Part shown: one piece after another, positions 36,801 through 44,332 of the stretch
How the letters are laid out: every line of letters starts with the position of its first letter
Numbering within the stretch: the stretch's first letter is position 1
The notes under the pieces: generated by a model
What the model saw: only the letters and a program-made list of their open reading frames with translations
What the model was told of the DNA's origin: nothing
Database searches by the model: none
Assembly (NCBI GenBank): GCA_003140215.1
Contig: PLJL01000004.1
Coordinates: forward strand, 1,333,762 to 1,397,761
Origin: Vulcanimicrobiota bacterium
GTDB taxonomy: Bacteria; Vulcanimicrobiota; Vulcanimicrobiia; Vulcanimicrobiales; Vulcanimicrobiaceae
Length of the DNA stretch: 64,000 bases
Reading direction: 5' to 3'
Made by a program: the position numbers and the translations under genes

Positions 36801-37361
36801 GGAGCGATCTCGCCTGATTTCGCGCTTTTCGCGAGCGTCAACGACGCCCGCGCGATCGGCAGCAGCCAGGCCGACGAACGGGTCGGGCTGGCCTGGCGTC
36901 CGTCGCGCAGCGACGCCGGCGTCACGCTGCTCGAGTACGATCGCCGCGACGGCACCAGCGCGCTCACCAACACCCAGAGCGGGGTGCTCTCGGCCGAGCA
37001 AGTGCTGCGCGTGCGCAACCGCACCGAAATCGTCGGACGCTACGCCTACAAGCTCGACGGCGATTCGTACTACGCCGCGCACAGCTCGCTGGCCGGGCTG
37101 CGCATCGATCAGAAGATCGGCTCGCGGCTCGACCTCGGGGCGGAAGTGCGTCGCGCGAACGTGGTCGGAATCGAAGGCGCCGACGCGACCGCCGTCGCAG
37201 TGGAAGCCGGCGTGCGGCTTGGAGACAGCGCGCGGGTCGGCGTGGGATACAACGTGCGCGGCAGCGCCGATCCGTCGCTGGCCGCGGCGCCGGTGCGACG
37301 CGGCTTCTTCGTGACCCTCACCAGCGTCGTGGATCGTCTGTTCGGCTGGGGCAAGCACTGA
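33864..37361 (+). CDS. large outer-membrane beta-barrel protein of the surface operon
   Basis: An 1165-residue exported protein. A signal peptide and Ala/Pro-rich linker (to residue ~95) are followed by two Ig-like domains, including VTLGVVVSGPSRADGVSPDL. Next comes a region with GDPNDRPYATSGDAS, RDHLFARLDSGRTTAQWGEF and VDYSIEYATGQLHFIDVP, known from large barrel proteins that accompany conserved-repeat proteins in other phyla. From ~570 to the end, alternating amphipathic strands suggest a C-terminal beta barrel. The function of this family is not established. It is overlapped by its neighbours at both ends, so production is tightly coupled. Confidence 0.75.
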   Translation: MTLRHRVRRSGVALVIAGLFFSTVDVNPAGEIAGARADEIAATATAAPAPASPQPEPSAAAPAAAVQPSASPAPQASAAAVAATESSERAPEGGDLTHLTFTATDSLSAALVDPADDGVANGTSAAIEVETVKGAGVELKVGDAVVPFSRIGKRTVDDKTGVTRYTYYGVTLQPGPNAVALTPVGANGFGPTTHHRIYGPGRPVTLGVVVSGPSRADGVSPDLVRVEARDAWGHRAAGGSVVQVVLVQGDARLERVGSAQPATSVTPVPLASASPGVVNGTVNRQRVDVVLDADGLATVRLIPGLTPGAVLLRAECGDAAHETRLFLAPNLRAPFVTGLVSAGAGAVPGIPDAPDGQPNGTNSRRGRVALFATGAMGKSLATFAYDTADTLQRTSEYGGALGTYNGDPNDRPYATSGDASTRRDDALSRDHLFARLDSGRTTAQWGEFRARSGSDSSALGGFDQLVDGAKLELGGQTRRATLFAARNDVGYDRRVFSPTGLANGITLRPNIVVGSEVVLLATLDARIGTVIAQTALTRGVDYSIEYATGQLHFIDVPLPFDEAFNPRQIVLTYEFDAPGSAARTIGGRAETLLGRNGALKLGVGYVNDTTGAGNVALASQDLSGLIRGGSWQIVHATSRGSLLATTPDSPLAGAGGSALHAQLTRAVGPDRFSLLFERTDAGYNDPFGGLSTPGLLNEHLVYAHKYSAGLGEVSLDLAHQANSGLGDAGSSQTTAALRSRRAITKRMTVTASLERRIAAAGAGGPALGFNPVGILPVPGASPLPLAPSSVAASQSSTQASLGVDWRATHALDVSVNRLQTLGGQNDAQPAQTDAQITYDLGKGGRAYLRQRWSAAPIQSFAEATQSLTSATGGMRATEIGFARRVGNATSVDTSYVVDHTATGGDVYASMGVRERISLGLTKGDAFVQHATAAGGGSGGFDLYGLSLSYADPANKFRASGSAQMRTGSAPGVSLSLAATGAISPDFALFASVNDARAIGSSQADERVGLAWRPSRSDAGVTLLEYDRRDGTSALTNTQSGVLSAEQVLRVRNRTEIVGRYAYKLDGDSYYAAHSSLAGLRIDQKIGSRLDLGAEVRRANVVGIEGADATAVAVEAGVRLGDSARVGVGYNVRGSADPSLAAAPVRRGFFVTLTSVVDRLFGWGKH

Positions 37362-39796
37362 TGCGCCGCGCCGTAGCGGCGCTGGTCTCGCTCGCCTTGA
37401 CCGCGACGCTGGTGGTCGCGGTGCGCGAGCCGGCCCGCGCCGCCGCGCTGTGCGCGACGCCCGGCCGCGACGGGTCGCCGACCATCACAGGCGTCGTCAA
37501 CACCTATTGGAGCGGCTCCGCCAACGCCGCCGCTGCGGCGACGTCGATCACGGTCGCCGCGCATGCAACCGGCGACGCCGGCGTCGCGATCGCGAACGGC
37601 GACCTGCTGCTGGTCATCCAGATGCAAGGCGCGACGCTCAACACGACCAACACGTCGTCGTACGGCGACGGCAGCGGCAGCGGCGCGCTCTCGACGACCG
37701 CCGGAACCTACGAGTACGTCGTCGCGACGGGTGCGCTGGCGACGACCGGCGGAACCGTCAACGTCAAGGGAACCAACGCCAACGGGCTCATCCACGCCTA
37801 CACCACCGGCGCCGGCGCATCGTACCAAGTCATCCGCGTCCCGCAGTACATCGCCCCGACCGTCGGAGGCGCGCTGGCGCCGCTGGCCTGGAACGGCACC
37901 GCCGGCGGCATCCTGGCGATCGATGCCGACAACCTGCTCTTCGGCAACGGTGCGACCGTGACCGCCAACGGCAAAGGGTTTCGCGGCGGACAAGGCCGCG
38001 CCAAAGCCGGCGACGCGACCGCCGCCAACGGCGACTACGTCAACGTCGACACGAAGAACGCGCACGGGATCAAGGGCGAAGGCACCGCCGGCACGCCGGG
38101 ACTTGTCTACACCGGCGGCGTCGGATCGACGGTCACCGATACCTATCCCGCCGGCGGCGACACCGGCCGCGGCGCCCCCGGCAATGCCGGCGGCGGCGGC
38201 GCGGACGCCAACGTCGCCGCGAACGATCAAAACACCGGCGGCGGCGGTGGAGGCAACGGCGGCGCGGGCGGCGGCGGCGGCAAATCGTGGAGCTCCGACA
38301 TCGCCGACGGAGGCAAAGGCGGAACGTTCGCGCCGTCGGCCGCGCAGATCGTGTTGGGCGGCGGCGGCGGCGCCGGCTCGCGCAACAACGGCAGCGGCTT
38401 CGACTCGTCGGGCGGGACGGGCGGCGGGATGGTGCTCATGCGCGTCGCGGGGCTGAGCGGCGGCATCACGATCACCGCGAACGGCACCATGGGCGTCGAT
38501 CCGCAGAACGACGGTGGCGGCGGCGGCGGCGCCGGGGGCACCGTCATGGTCACCGGGCTCGCGAACTTCGCCGCCGTGACCGTTACGGCGAACGGCGCCA
38601 ACGGGACCGACGCCGACGTGCTCAACGGGGGCGGAGCGGCGCACGGGCCCGGCGGCGGCGGCGGCGGCGGCGTGCTCGTCCACAGCGGCGGCGTCGCGGC
38701 GACGCTCAACGGCGGCGCCGCGGGCGTCACCGACGGCTCGCCCGATCCCGACGCGCACTACGGCGCATCGGCCGGCGCGGCGGGCCAGACGTTCATCCTG
38801 GGCGCGGGCAGCGTCCCGGGCGCATCGTCGGGTGCGGAGTGCGGTTCCTCGGGCGGGACGATCTTCATCGGACCGGTCGGTGCGCCGCAAGCCACCGGGA
38901 GCTACGACGGCAACGTCGCGACGACCAACAACAACGATTTCGTCGAGAAGTCGTTTGCGCCGCCCGCGTTCAACGCCGTCAACAGCTCGACCGTCGTCGG
39001 GACGCCCAACGGCAACAACTACAACGCGGCGGTGAGCGGGATCGCGATCCGGCATCAGGTCCGCAACACCGCGGGCGCGGGCGGAAACTTCATCTTCTAC
39101 GCGCAAGCGCCCAGCGCGGGCGGGAGCTGGACGGTCGCGGTGTACAACGACGCGGCGGGCTCGCTGGGCGCCCAGATCGCCGGGACCGCGAGCGGGAACT
39201 CATACACGACGACCGCGACCATGGCGATCGGGGCGGGCGGCAATGCGTTCGTGTGGACGGTCTACTCGGCTCCCACCGGCCTGCAGGCCTTCAACCGCTT
39301 CGACGCGCTCGTCGCGGTGATCGATGCCGCCACCAACAGCAACAACAACGAAGTGCACGACGAGCTCTACAGCGGCTACGTCGTGCAGACCAAGTCGTAC
39401 TCGATCACCTCCACCGGCTGCTCGGGCGGCGTGCCGGCGGGGACGTGGTGTCCGGGCGCGACCCTGCAGTACACCGTCGACGTTCGCAACATCACCGTCG
39501 CCGCCAATGGCACGACGCCGGCGTCGGCGACGCTGACGGCCAACACGCTCACCGTCACCGACGACGGCTCGAACCTCAACTCCTGGGCCAAGGACGGTGG
39601 GTATCTCAACACGCCCGGCGCCTCGTCGGGCGGCACCGCGCCGACGACGATCACGTACTTCTACAACGCGACGAGCAACACGACGTTCCCGGCGAATTAC
39701 AACACCACCAACAAGGTCTTCAAGGTCGTCGCGGTGTGGACGACGCTCACGGCGGCGCAGAACTCGCAGCTGATCTTCACCGCGGTCCAGTTCTGA
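37361..39796 (+). CDS. glycine-rich surface protein with conserved-repeat C-terminus
   Basis: An 811-residue exported protein (signal peptide ~1-28). Residues ~200-480 are extremely glycine-rich, with runs of five to seven glycines and insertions such as ADANVAANDQN, a composition seen in fibrous or phase-separating surface proteins. The N-terminal part has ITANG/VTANG beta repeats reminiscent of agglutinin-type proteins. The C-terminal ~120 residues form a two-cysteine domain (GCSGGVPAGTWCPGATLQYT) matching the end of the 742-residue protein of this operon. The ATG overlaps the barrel gene stop by one base. Confidence 0.75.
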   Translation: MRRAVAALVSLALTATLVVAVREPARAAALCATPGRDGSPTITGVVNTYWSGSANAAAAATSITVAAHATGDAGVAIANGDLLLVIQMQGATLNTTNTSSYGDGSGSGALSTTAGTYEYVVATGALATTGGTVNVKGTNANGLIHAYTTGAGASYQVIRVPQYIAPTVGGALAPLAWNGTAGGILAIDADNLLFGNGATVTANGKGFRGGQGRAKAGDATAANGDYVNVDTKNAHGIKGEGTAGTPGLVYTGGVGSTVTDTYPAGGDTGRGAPGNAGGGGADANVAANDQNTGGGGGGNGGAGGGGGKSWSSDIADGGKGGTFAPSAAQIVLGGGGGAGSRNNGSGFDSSGGTGGGMVLMRVAGLSGGITITANGTMGVDPQNDGGGGGGAGGTVMVTGLANFAAVTVTANGANGTDADVLNGGGAAHGPGGGGGGGVLVHSGGVAATLNGGAAGVTDGSPDPDAHYGASAGAAGQTFILGAGSVPGASSGAECGSSGGTIFIGPVGAPQATGSYDGNVATTNNNDFVEKSFAPPAFNAVNSSTVVGTPNGNNYNAAVSGIAIRHQVRNTAGAGGNFIFYAQAPSAGGSWTVAVYNDAAGSLGAQIAGTASGNSYTTTATMAIGAGGNAFVWTVYSAPTGLQAFNRFDALVAVIDAATNSNNNEVHDELYSGYVVQTKSYSITSTGCSGGVPAGTWCPGATLQYTVDVRNITVAANGTTPASATLTANTLTVTDDGSNLNSWAKDGGYLNTPGASSGGTAPTTITYFYNATSNTTFPANYNTTNKVFKVVAVWTTLTAAQNSQLIFTAVQF

Positions 39797-39811
39797 TGGC
39801 GCAGCCGGCTC

Positions 39812-40201
39812 TTACCTCCGTTGCGCGATGGCTTCTATCTCGACGCGCGCCCCGCGCGGCAACGCCGCGACCGCGACGGTAGAGCGCGCCGGCATCTGCG
39901 TGCCGGGGAACGACTGGCCGTAGACGGCGTTCACCGCCCCGAAATCGCTCATGTCGACGAGGAAGATCGTCGTTTTCACGACCTCGGCGAAGGTTAGACC
40001 GCCGGCGGCCAACACCGCGGCGAGGTTCGCCATGACTTGCCGCGCCTGCGTCTCGATGCCGCCGTCGACGAGCTCGCCGGTCGCGGGGTCGAGGCCGATC
40101 TGACCCGAGGTGAACACGTACGCGCCTGCCGCGACGGCCTGCGCGTACGGCCCGATCGCCGCGGGGGCGGCCGTCGTGTGGAGCGTTTCGCGCGCGCTCA
40201 T
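39812..40201 (-). CDS. ridA: RidA family reactive-intermediate deaminase
   Basis: A 129-residue protein of the RidA/YjgF/UK114 family, which hydrolyses reactive enamine/imine intermediates made by PLP enzymes. Typical are AIGPYAQAVAAGAYVFTSGQ, the TTIFLVDMSDF strand, and the conserved arginine in MPARSTVAVAALPRGA with the terminal EIEAIA. The start at 40201 overlaps the stop of the aldo/keto reductase (ATGA), so both form an operon. A PLP-dependent decarboxylase lies divergently next door, which fits a RidA partner role. Confidence 0.9.
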   Translation of the reverse strand: MSARETLHTTAAPAAIGPYAQAVAAGAYVFTSGQIGLDPATGELVDGGIETQARQVMANLAAVLAAGGLTFAEVVKTTIFLVDMSDFGAVNAVYGQSFPGTQMPARSTVAVAALPRGARVEIEAIAQRR

Positions 40202-41259
40202 CCCGGGGAGGTCGCCGTGGCCGGCTCTGCCTGCGCGAGATCGGTGGGCGGCGACATCGTCCCCTTGTAGCGCCCTTGCTCGGGGCCGACGCCGAAGTTG
40301 GTCTTGCGCAGCTCGGTGATGCGCGCCAGCTCGGCCGCGGTAAGCGCCGGCGTGTCGGGTGCGGCCGCGAACTCGCGCAGCTGCGCTGCGTCGTAGATGT
40401 TCGGCAGCACCGTCATCACGCGCGGCTCGGCGAGCAGCCATTGGAGGGCGGCTTGCCCCAGCGTGCGGCCGGGCGCCTCGAGGAAGCGCAGCGTCTCGAC
40501 TTTGCGAACGCCGTTGATCAGCCATTGGCGCGGGCGGTGACTGCGGTGGTCGGTCGGCGGGAAGACGGTGTCGGCGGTGTAGCGGCCCTCGAGCATCCCC
40601 GAGCTGTGCGGGACGCGGATGAAGTAGGCCGTGTCGGCGTCGAGCTCGCGCGCCGCGGCGACCATCTCGTCGCCGGGGAACTGCTCGAGCAGGTTCCAGA
40701 TCATCTGAACCATCGGCGCGTTGACGCGCGCGGCTTCGATCCCTTCCCACAACCAGCCGATCGCGGGTCCGAGCGCGATGCCCCAGGTGCGAATCTTCCC
40801 CTCGGCTTTGAACTGCTCGAGCAGCGCGACGAGGGCGCCGTCGTGCACTTGCTCCAGGCGCGCGTTGTGCATCTGGTAGATGTCGACGTAGTCGGTTTGC
40901 AACCGCCGCAGCGACTGCTCGAGCGCGTAGCGCACGAACTCGGGCGAGAAGTCCTGTTCGATCTCGTTCTGCCCTTTGCGCTCGCCCGCGTGGTGGTACC
41001 AGTCGTACCCGAACTTGGTCGCGTAGACGACGCGCTCGCGCCGGTCCGCGAAGGCCTTCGCGAGCTGCTCCTCGCTGCGGCCGTTGCCGTAGGTGTCCGC
41101 CGCGTCGAACGTGGTGACGCCCAGGTCGAGCGCCTCGTGCATGAGCGCCACCGCGTCGTCGTCGCTGTTCTCGCCCCACCATCCGGTGGAGGTCGTCCAG
41201 AGGCCGAAGCCGACCTCGCTAACGGTGACGTTGGTGTTCGGGAGCGTGCGGTACTTCAT
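40198..41259 (-). CDS. aldo/keto reductase
   Basis: A 353-residue NAD(P)H-dependent oxidoreductase with the (alpha/beta)8 fold. The catalytic tetrad is visible: Asp and Tyr in FDAADTYGNGRSE, Lys in VVYATKFGYD and His in YVDIYQMHN. The C-terminal cofactor region contains WLLAEPRVMTVLPN. Substrates of such enzymes are broad and not predictable. It is divergent from the decarboxylase gene and followed by ridA. Confidence 0.9.
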   Translation of the reverse strand: MKYRTLPNTNVTVSEVGFGLWTTSTGWWGENSDDDAVALMHEALDLGVTTFDAADTYGNGRSEEQLAKAFADRRERVVYATKFGYDWYHHAGERKGQNEIEQDFSPEFVRYALEQSLRRLQTDYVDIYQMHNARLEQVHDGALVALLEQFKAEGKIRTWGIALGPAIGWLWEGIEAARVNAPMVQMIWNLLEQFPGDEMVAAARELDADTAYFIRVPHSSGMLEGRYTADTVFPPTDHRSHRPRQWLINGVRKVETLRFLEAPGRTLGQAALQWLLAEPRVMTVLPNIYDAAQLREFAAAPDTPALTAAELARITELRKTNFGVGPEQGRYKGTMSPPTDLAQAEPATATSPG

Positions 41260-41264
41260 GCCAG

Positions 41265-41280
41265 CCTTCGACGAGCTCGG
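41265..41280. repeat. dispersed palindromic repeat copy
   Basis: CCTTCGACGAGCTCGG matches the reverse complement of the nuoJ-end repeat except for one base. It lies six bases upstream of the aldo/keto reductase start, in the divergent gap. Confidence 0.65.
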
Positions 41281-41337
41281 GACTACGAGGGAAGTACCAT
41301 GGTTTCGGGGCCCGGGAACGGCGGCCCCGCCCGCGAG

Positions 41338-41356
41338 CCCTTCGGCAGAGCTCAGG
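41338..41356. repeat. dispersed palindromic repeat copy
   Basis: CCCTTCGGCAGAGCTCAGG is a second, one-insertion variant of the same unit, 58 bases from the first copy in this gap, in the same orientation. Confidence 0.6.
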
Positions 41357-41404
41357 ATTGAAATTGAAGTTTAAGAGGGAGCGGGCGGCTAAATCGCCCG
41401 AATC

Positions 41405-42829
41405 GTGACATCGCAGGATGACGACTTCCGGGCGGCCTTCGAGCGCGTCGGCGCGTGGATCGACGACTACTACAACGACCCGCTGCGCTATCCGGTCCTC
41501 TCGCGCGCCCGCCCCGGCGATCTGATCGCGGCGCTGCCGGCCGAGGCGCCGCTCGAGGGCGAACCGTTCGAACGGATTTTCGCCGACTTCGAGCGCTGCA
41601 TCATCCCGGGTATAACGCATTGGAACCACCCGCGTTTCTTCGCCTACTTCGCGATCAGCGCGGCCAAGGTGACCGTCCTGGCGGAGGCGTTGGCGGCGGC
41701 GCTGGACGTGAACGCGATGCTGTGGCGGACCTCGCCCGCGGCGACCGAGCTCGAAGACGTGACGCTGGGCTGGCTGCGCCGGATGCTGGGGCTGCCCGAC
41801 AGCTTCCACGGCATCGTCTACGACACGGCCTCGATCGGCGGCTTCACCGCGCTGGCGGCGGCGCGTGAAGCGCTCGGCCTCGACATTCGCGCGCGCGGGA
41901 TGGCGGGGCGTAGCGATCTGCCGGCGCTGCGCGTGTACGTGACCGAGCACACCCATTCGCACGTCGAAAAGGCTGCGATCGCATTGGGCATCGGCCGCGA
42001 CAACGTCGTCGCCGTCGCCGTCGACGAGAACTTCGCGATGCTTCCCGGCGCGCTCGCGCGCGCGATCGATGACGACCGCGCAGCCGGGCGGCTCCCGATG
42101 TGCGCCGTGGCGACGGTGGGAACGACGTCGACGACGTCGACCGATCCGGTCGGCGCGATCCGCGCCGTCACGCGCGAGCGTGGCGTGTGGCTGCACGTCG
42201 ACGCGGCCTACGGCGGACCGGCGGCGATCCTGCCGGAGTTCCGCTGGCTGCTCGACCCCGCGCACGACGCCGACTCGATCGTCGTCAACCCGCACAAGTG
42301 GCTGTTCGTCCCGGTCGATCTCTCGGTGCTGTACGTGCGCGATCCCGAGCTGCTGCGCCGCACCTTCAGCCTGGCCTCCGACGTGCTGGTGACCTTCGAG
42401 AGCTGCGTCCACAACTACATGGACTACGGCCTTCAACTGGGCCGCCGCTTCCGCGCGCTCAAGCTCTGGTTCGCGCTGCGCAGCTACGGCGTGCGCGGGA
42501 TGCAAGCGCGGCTGCGCGCGCACATCGCGATGGCGCAAGAGCTCGCCGGTTGGATCGCGGCGGCGCCCGGCTGGGAGATCGCCGCCGCGCATCCGCTCTC
42601 GGTGGTGTGCTTTCGGTACGTTCCCGACCCCGCGCTCGATCCGCCCGCGGTCGATGCGCTCAACCTCGCGATCATGGACGCGGTCAACGCGACGGGCGAG
42701 GCGTTCTTGTCGTCGACGCGGCTGCACGGCCGGCTCGTGCTGCGCATCGCGATCGGCAACGAGCGGACGACCCGCGACGACGTGCGCGCCGTCTGGGAAC
42801 TGCTCGCGCGCGCCGCCGGCGTGCGTTAA
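41405..42829 (+). CDS. aromatic amino-acid decarboxylase family (group II, PLP)
   Basis: A 474-residue PLP-dependent group II decarboxylase of the DOPA/tyrosine/tryptophan decarboxylase type. The cofactor-binding Asp lies in LHVDAAYGG and the Schiff-base lysine in NPHKWLF; HWNHPRFFAYF near the N-terminus and RFRALKLWFALRSYG near the C-terminus are family features. The exact substrate (aromatic amino acid or related) is open. The frame starts at a GTG; CGGGCG/CGCCCG (41382-41400) form a six-base hairpin between a purine-rich stretch and that GTG, which may bear on translation. Confidence 0.9.
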   Translation: MTSQDDDFRAAFERVGAWIDDYYNDPLRYPVLSRARPGDLIAALPAEAPLEGEPFERIFADFERCIIPGITHWNHPRFFAYFAISAAKVTVLAEALAAALDVNAMLWRTSPAATELEDVTLGWLRRMLGLPDSFHGIVYDTASIGGFTALAAAREALGLDIRARGMAGRSDLPALRVYVTEHTHSHVEKAAIALGIGRDNVVAVAVDENFAMLPGALARAIDDDRAAGRLPMCAVATVGTTSTTSTDPVGAIRAVTRERGVWLHVDAAYGGPAAILPEFRWLLDPAHDADSIVVNPHKWLFVPVDLSVLYVRDPELLRRTFSLASDVLVTFESCVHNYMDYGLQLGRRFRALKLWFALRSYGVRGMQARLRAHIAMAQELAGWIAAAPGWEIAAAHPLSVVCFRYVPDPALDPPAVDALNLAIMDAVNATGEAFLSSTRLHGRLVLRIAIGNERTTRDDVRAVWELLARAAGVR

Positions 42830-42937
42830 CGCAAGCTTTACCCCTATGTAGGGCCGTACGCGCGTTCGCATACGACCGGTCGCTCCGCGAACGGGCGTCC
42901 GGAATGCTCGCGGAGGGCCACGTGCAAGGCAGGCCGG

Positions 42938-43540
42938 GTGACCCGGACGGCGTCAACGACGCGCTGGCAGATCTCGGGGGCCCGGCGGCTCGCGCTCGAA
43001 CACGACCGCCGCGACGAGGCTGCGCGCTGCGCCCAGTGCAAAGCGCCGCCGTTTCGTGGGTTCGGCGATCATCGCGCGCTGCGCGCGTGGATCATCGAGC
43101 ATCGCGCCGCGCTCGCCGCGGAGCTGCGCGACTACTTTCGCAAGAACCCGGAGCTGCACGCGCGGCCCGAACGCTGGTTCGGCCTGCTTACACCGTACCT
43201 GCGTGCCGAGGTCGCGCTGGCGTGGGAACGCTCGCAGCTCGCGCCGGCAGGCGGAATCTCGCTCGAGCGCATGGCCGCCGTCGATGCGGCCGACGGCGCG
43301 CAGATCTCCGACGAGCTGTACGCGTTCGTCGTCGACGGTTTCGTCGCGCTCGTCTGCGCGCCGTGCCGCGGAGCGCTCGATGCGCCCGCAGCGCCGGCGG
43401 CGATCAGACGGCGCTACGCGAATTGGTTTTTCGACGGCGACATCGACGCCGCTGCGACGACGGATCCGGTGCGCATGCTGCTGCTCGACGCAGCGATCGC
43501 GCACTGCTGCGCCGAGCAGCGCGTCGCCTCAGAAGGCTGA
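42938..43540 (+). CDS. hypothetical protein
   Basis: A 200-residue protein I do not recognise. It contains a CAQC pair near residue 31, a second pair CAPC near 142 and CC near the C-terminus, and is otherwise predicted helical, with ALRAWIIEHRAALAAELRDY as the clearest helix. The GTG at 42938 is the first usable start but has no good ribosome site, so the N-terminus is uncertain. It overlaps a convergent small gene by 12 bases. Codon usage fits its neighbours. Confidence 0.5.
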   Translation: MTRTASTTRWQISGARRLALEHDRRDEAARCAQCKAPPFRGFGDHRALRAWIIEHRAALAAELRDYFRKNPELHARPERWFGLLTPYLRAEVALAWERSQLAPAGGISLERMAAVDAADGAQISDELYAFVVDGFVALVCAPCRGALDAPAAPAAIRRRYANWFFDGDIDAAATTDPVRMLLLDAAIAHCCAEQRVASEG

Positions 43541-43792
43541 GAAGAGCGCCCTCACGTTGGTCTGGCCGCAGTCCGCGGCATCGTCCTGGGCGCGCGCGTC
43601 GGGGACGCGCACCAGCGTGACGACGTGCGAGGTGGCGATCTCGGCCCGGTGCGCGACCACCCCGTCGCAGCGCAAGTCGACCCCGACTTCCACGAACGGG
43701 CTGCGCGACGCCACCGCCGAGCGGATGCGCTCGGCATCGCCCTCGTCGACGAGGTAGGTTCCCTTGGTCAGAAAGACGGTGTACTGCGGCAT
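43529..43792 (-). CDS. small conserved-looking hypothetical protein
   Basis: An 87-residue soluble protein beginning MPQYTVFLTKGTYLVDEGDA and ending with an Asp-rich, cysteine-containing tail. The alternation of strands in the first half (YTVFLTKGTYLVDEG, then FVEVGVDL) suggests a small beta-rich domain. Family not recognised. It is convergent with the 200-residue hypothetical gene, sharing 12 bases, and divergent from the VOC gene. Confidence 0.5.
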   Translation of the reverse strand: MPQYTVFLTKGTYLVDEGDAERIRSAVASRSPFVEVGVDLRCDGVVAHRAEIATSHVVTLVRVPDARAQDDAADCGQTNVRALFSAF

Positions 43793-43943
43793 CGCTCCAG
43801 CGATCCTACCTTTGGAGGGCCCGCGGGTTCTACAAAGTTTTCCGGAACTTCGACCGGCGCTTGTGGACCCGCTGTGGAGGCGCGGCCGAAATCGGCGCGG
43901 CGCACGCGCCAGGAACGCAGCCCAAGCAGCCGAAGCGCGAGGG

Positions 43944-44321
43944 ATGATGGTCTTCGATCACGTCGACCTGCGGGTCGCCGACGTCGCACGCTGCAAATCA
44001 TTTTACGACGCCTTCTTGAAGGAATACGGTTTTCGCGGCAAAGCCCAGCCCGACGGTTCTCAGCTGTACTACCGCCTCGAGGAGCGCGCGGTGCGCGAGG
44101 TGATCGTCCTCAACGGCACAGCCGATCACCGTCCCAACGCGAACCGGCTCGCGTTCTTCGCGGCGACGCGCGCCGATGTCGATCGCATCGCGGCGGCCGC
44201 GCAAAGCGCCGGCGCGCGCGCGTACGAAGCGCCCGGCGCGTGCCCGGAATACACGGCGTCGTACTACGCGGCATTTTTCGAAGATCCCGACGGCAACCGG
44301 CTCGAAGTCGTCTGCCGCTGA
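43944..44321 (+). CDS. VOC (glyoxalase/dioxygenase superfamily) protein
   Basis: A 125-residue single VOC module pair of the glyoxalase/bleomycin-resistance/dioxygenase superfamily. Likely metal ligands are His in VFDHVDLRV and Glu in the terminal GNRLEVVC, preceded by the typical FFEDPDG. The first half contains the YYRL strand. The function could be dioxygenase, isomerase or binding protein; it is not resolvable. Two adjacent ATGs (43944, 43947) are both possible starts. It converges on the glutamine-synthetase-type gene. Confidence 0.82.
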   Translation: MMVFDHVDLRVADVARCKSFYDAFLKEYGFRGKAQPDGSQLYYRLEERAVREVIVLNGTADHRPNANRLAFFAATRADVDRIAAAAQSAGARAYEAPGACPEYTASYYAAFFEDPDGNRLEVVCR

Positions 44322-44332
44322 GCAAGCCCTGC

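Noticed and set aside
38140..38760. GGC-rich stretch as a tandem-repeat or recombination element
   Set aside because: The repetition is explained by glycine codons of the surface protein; there is no fixed repeat unit at the DNA level.
42842..43620. Long overlapping open frames on both strands around the decarboxylase and hypothetical gene
   Set aside because: They are Arg/Ala-rich antisense or shifted-frame readings of GC-rich genes without motifs or ribosome sites; such shadows occur all over this window.
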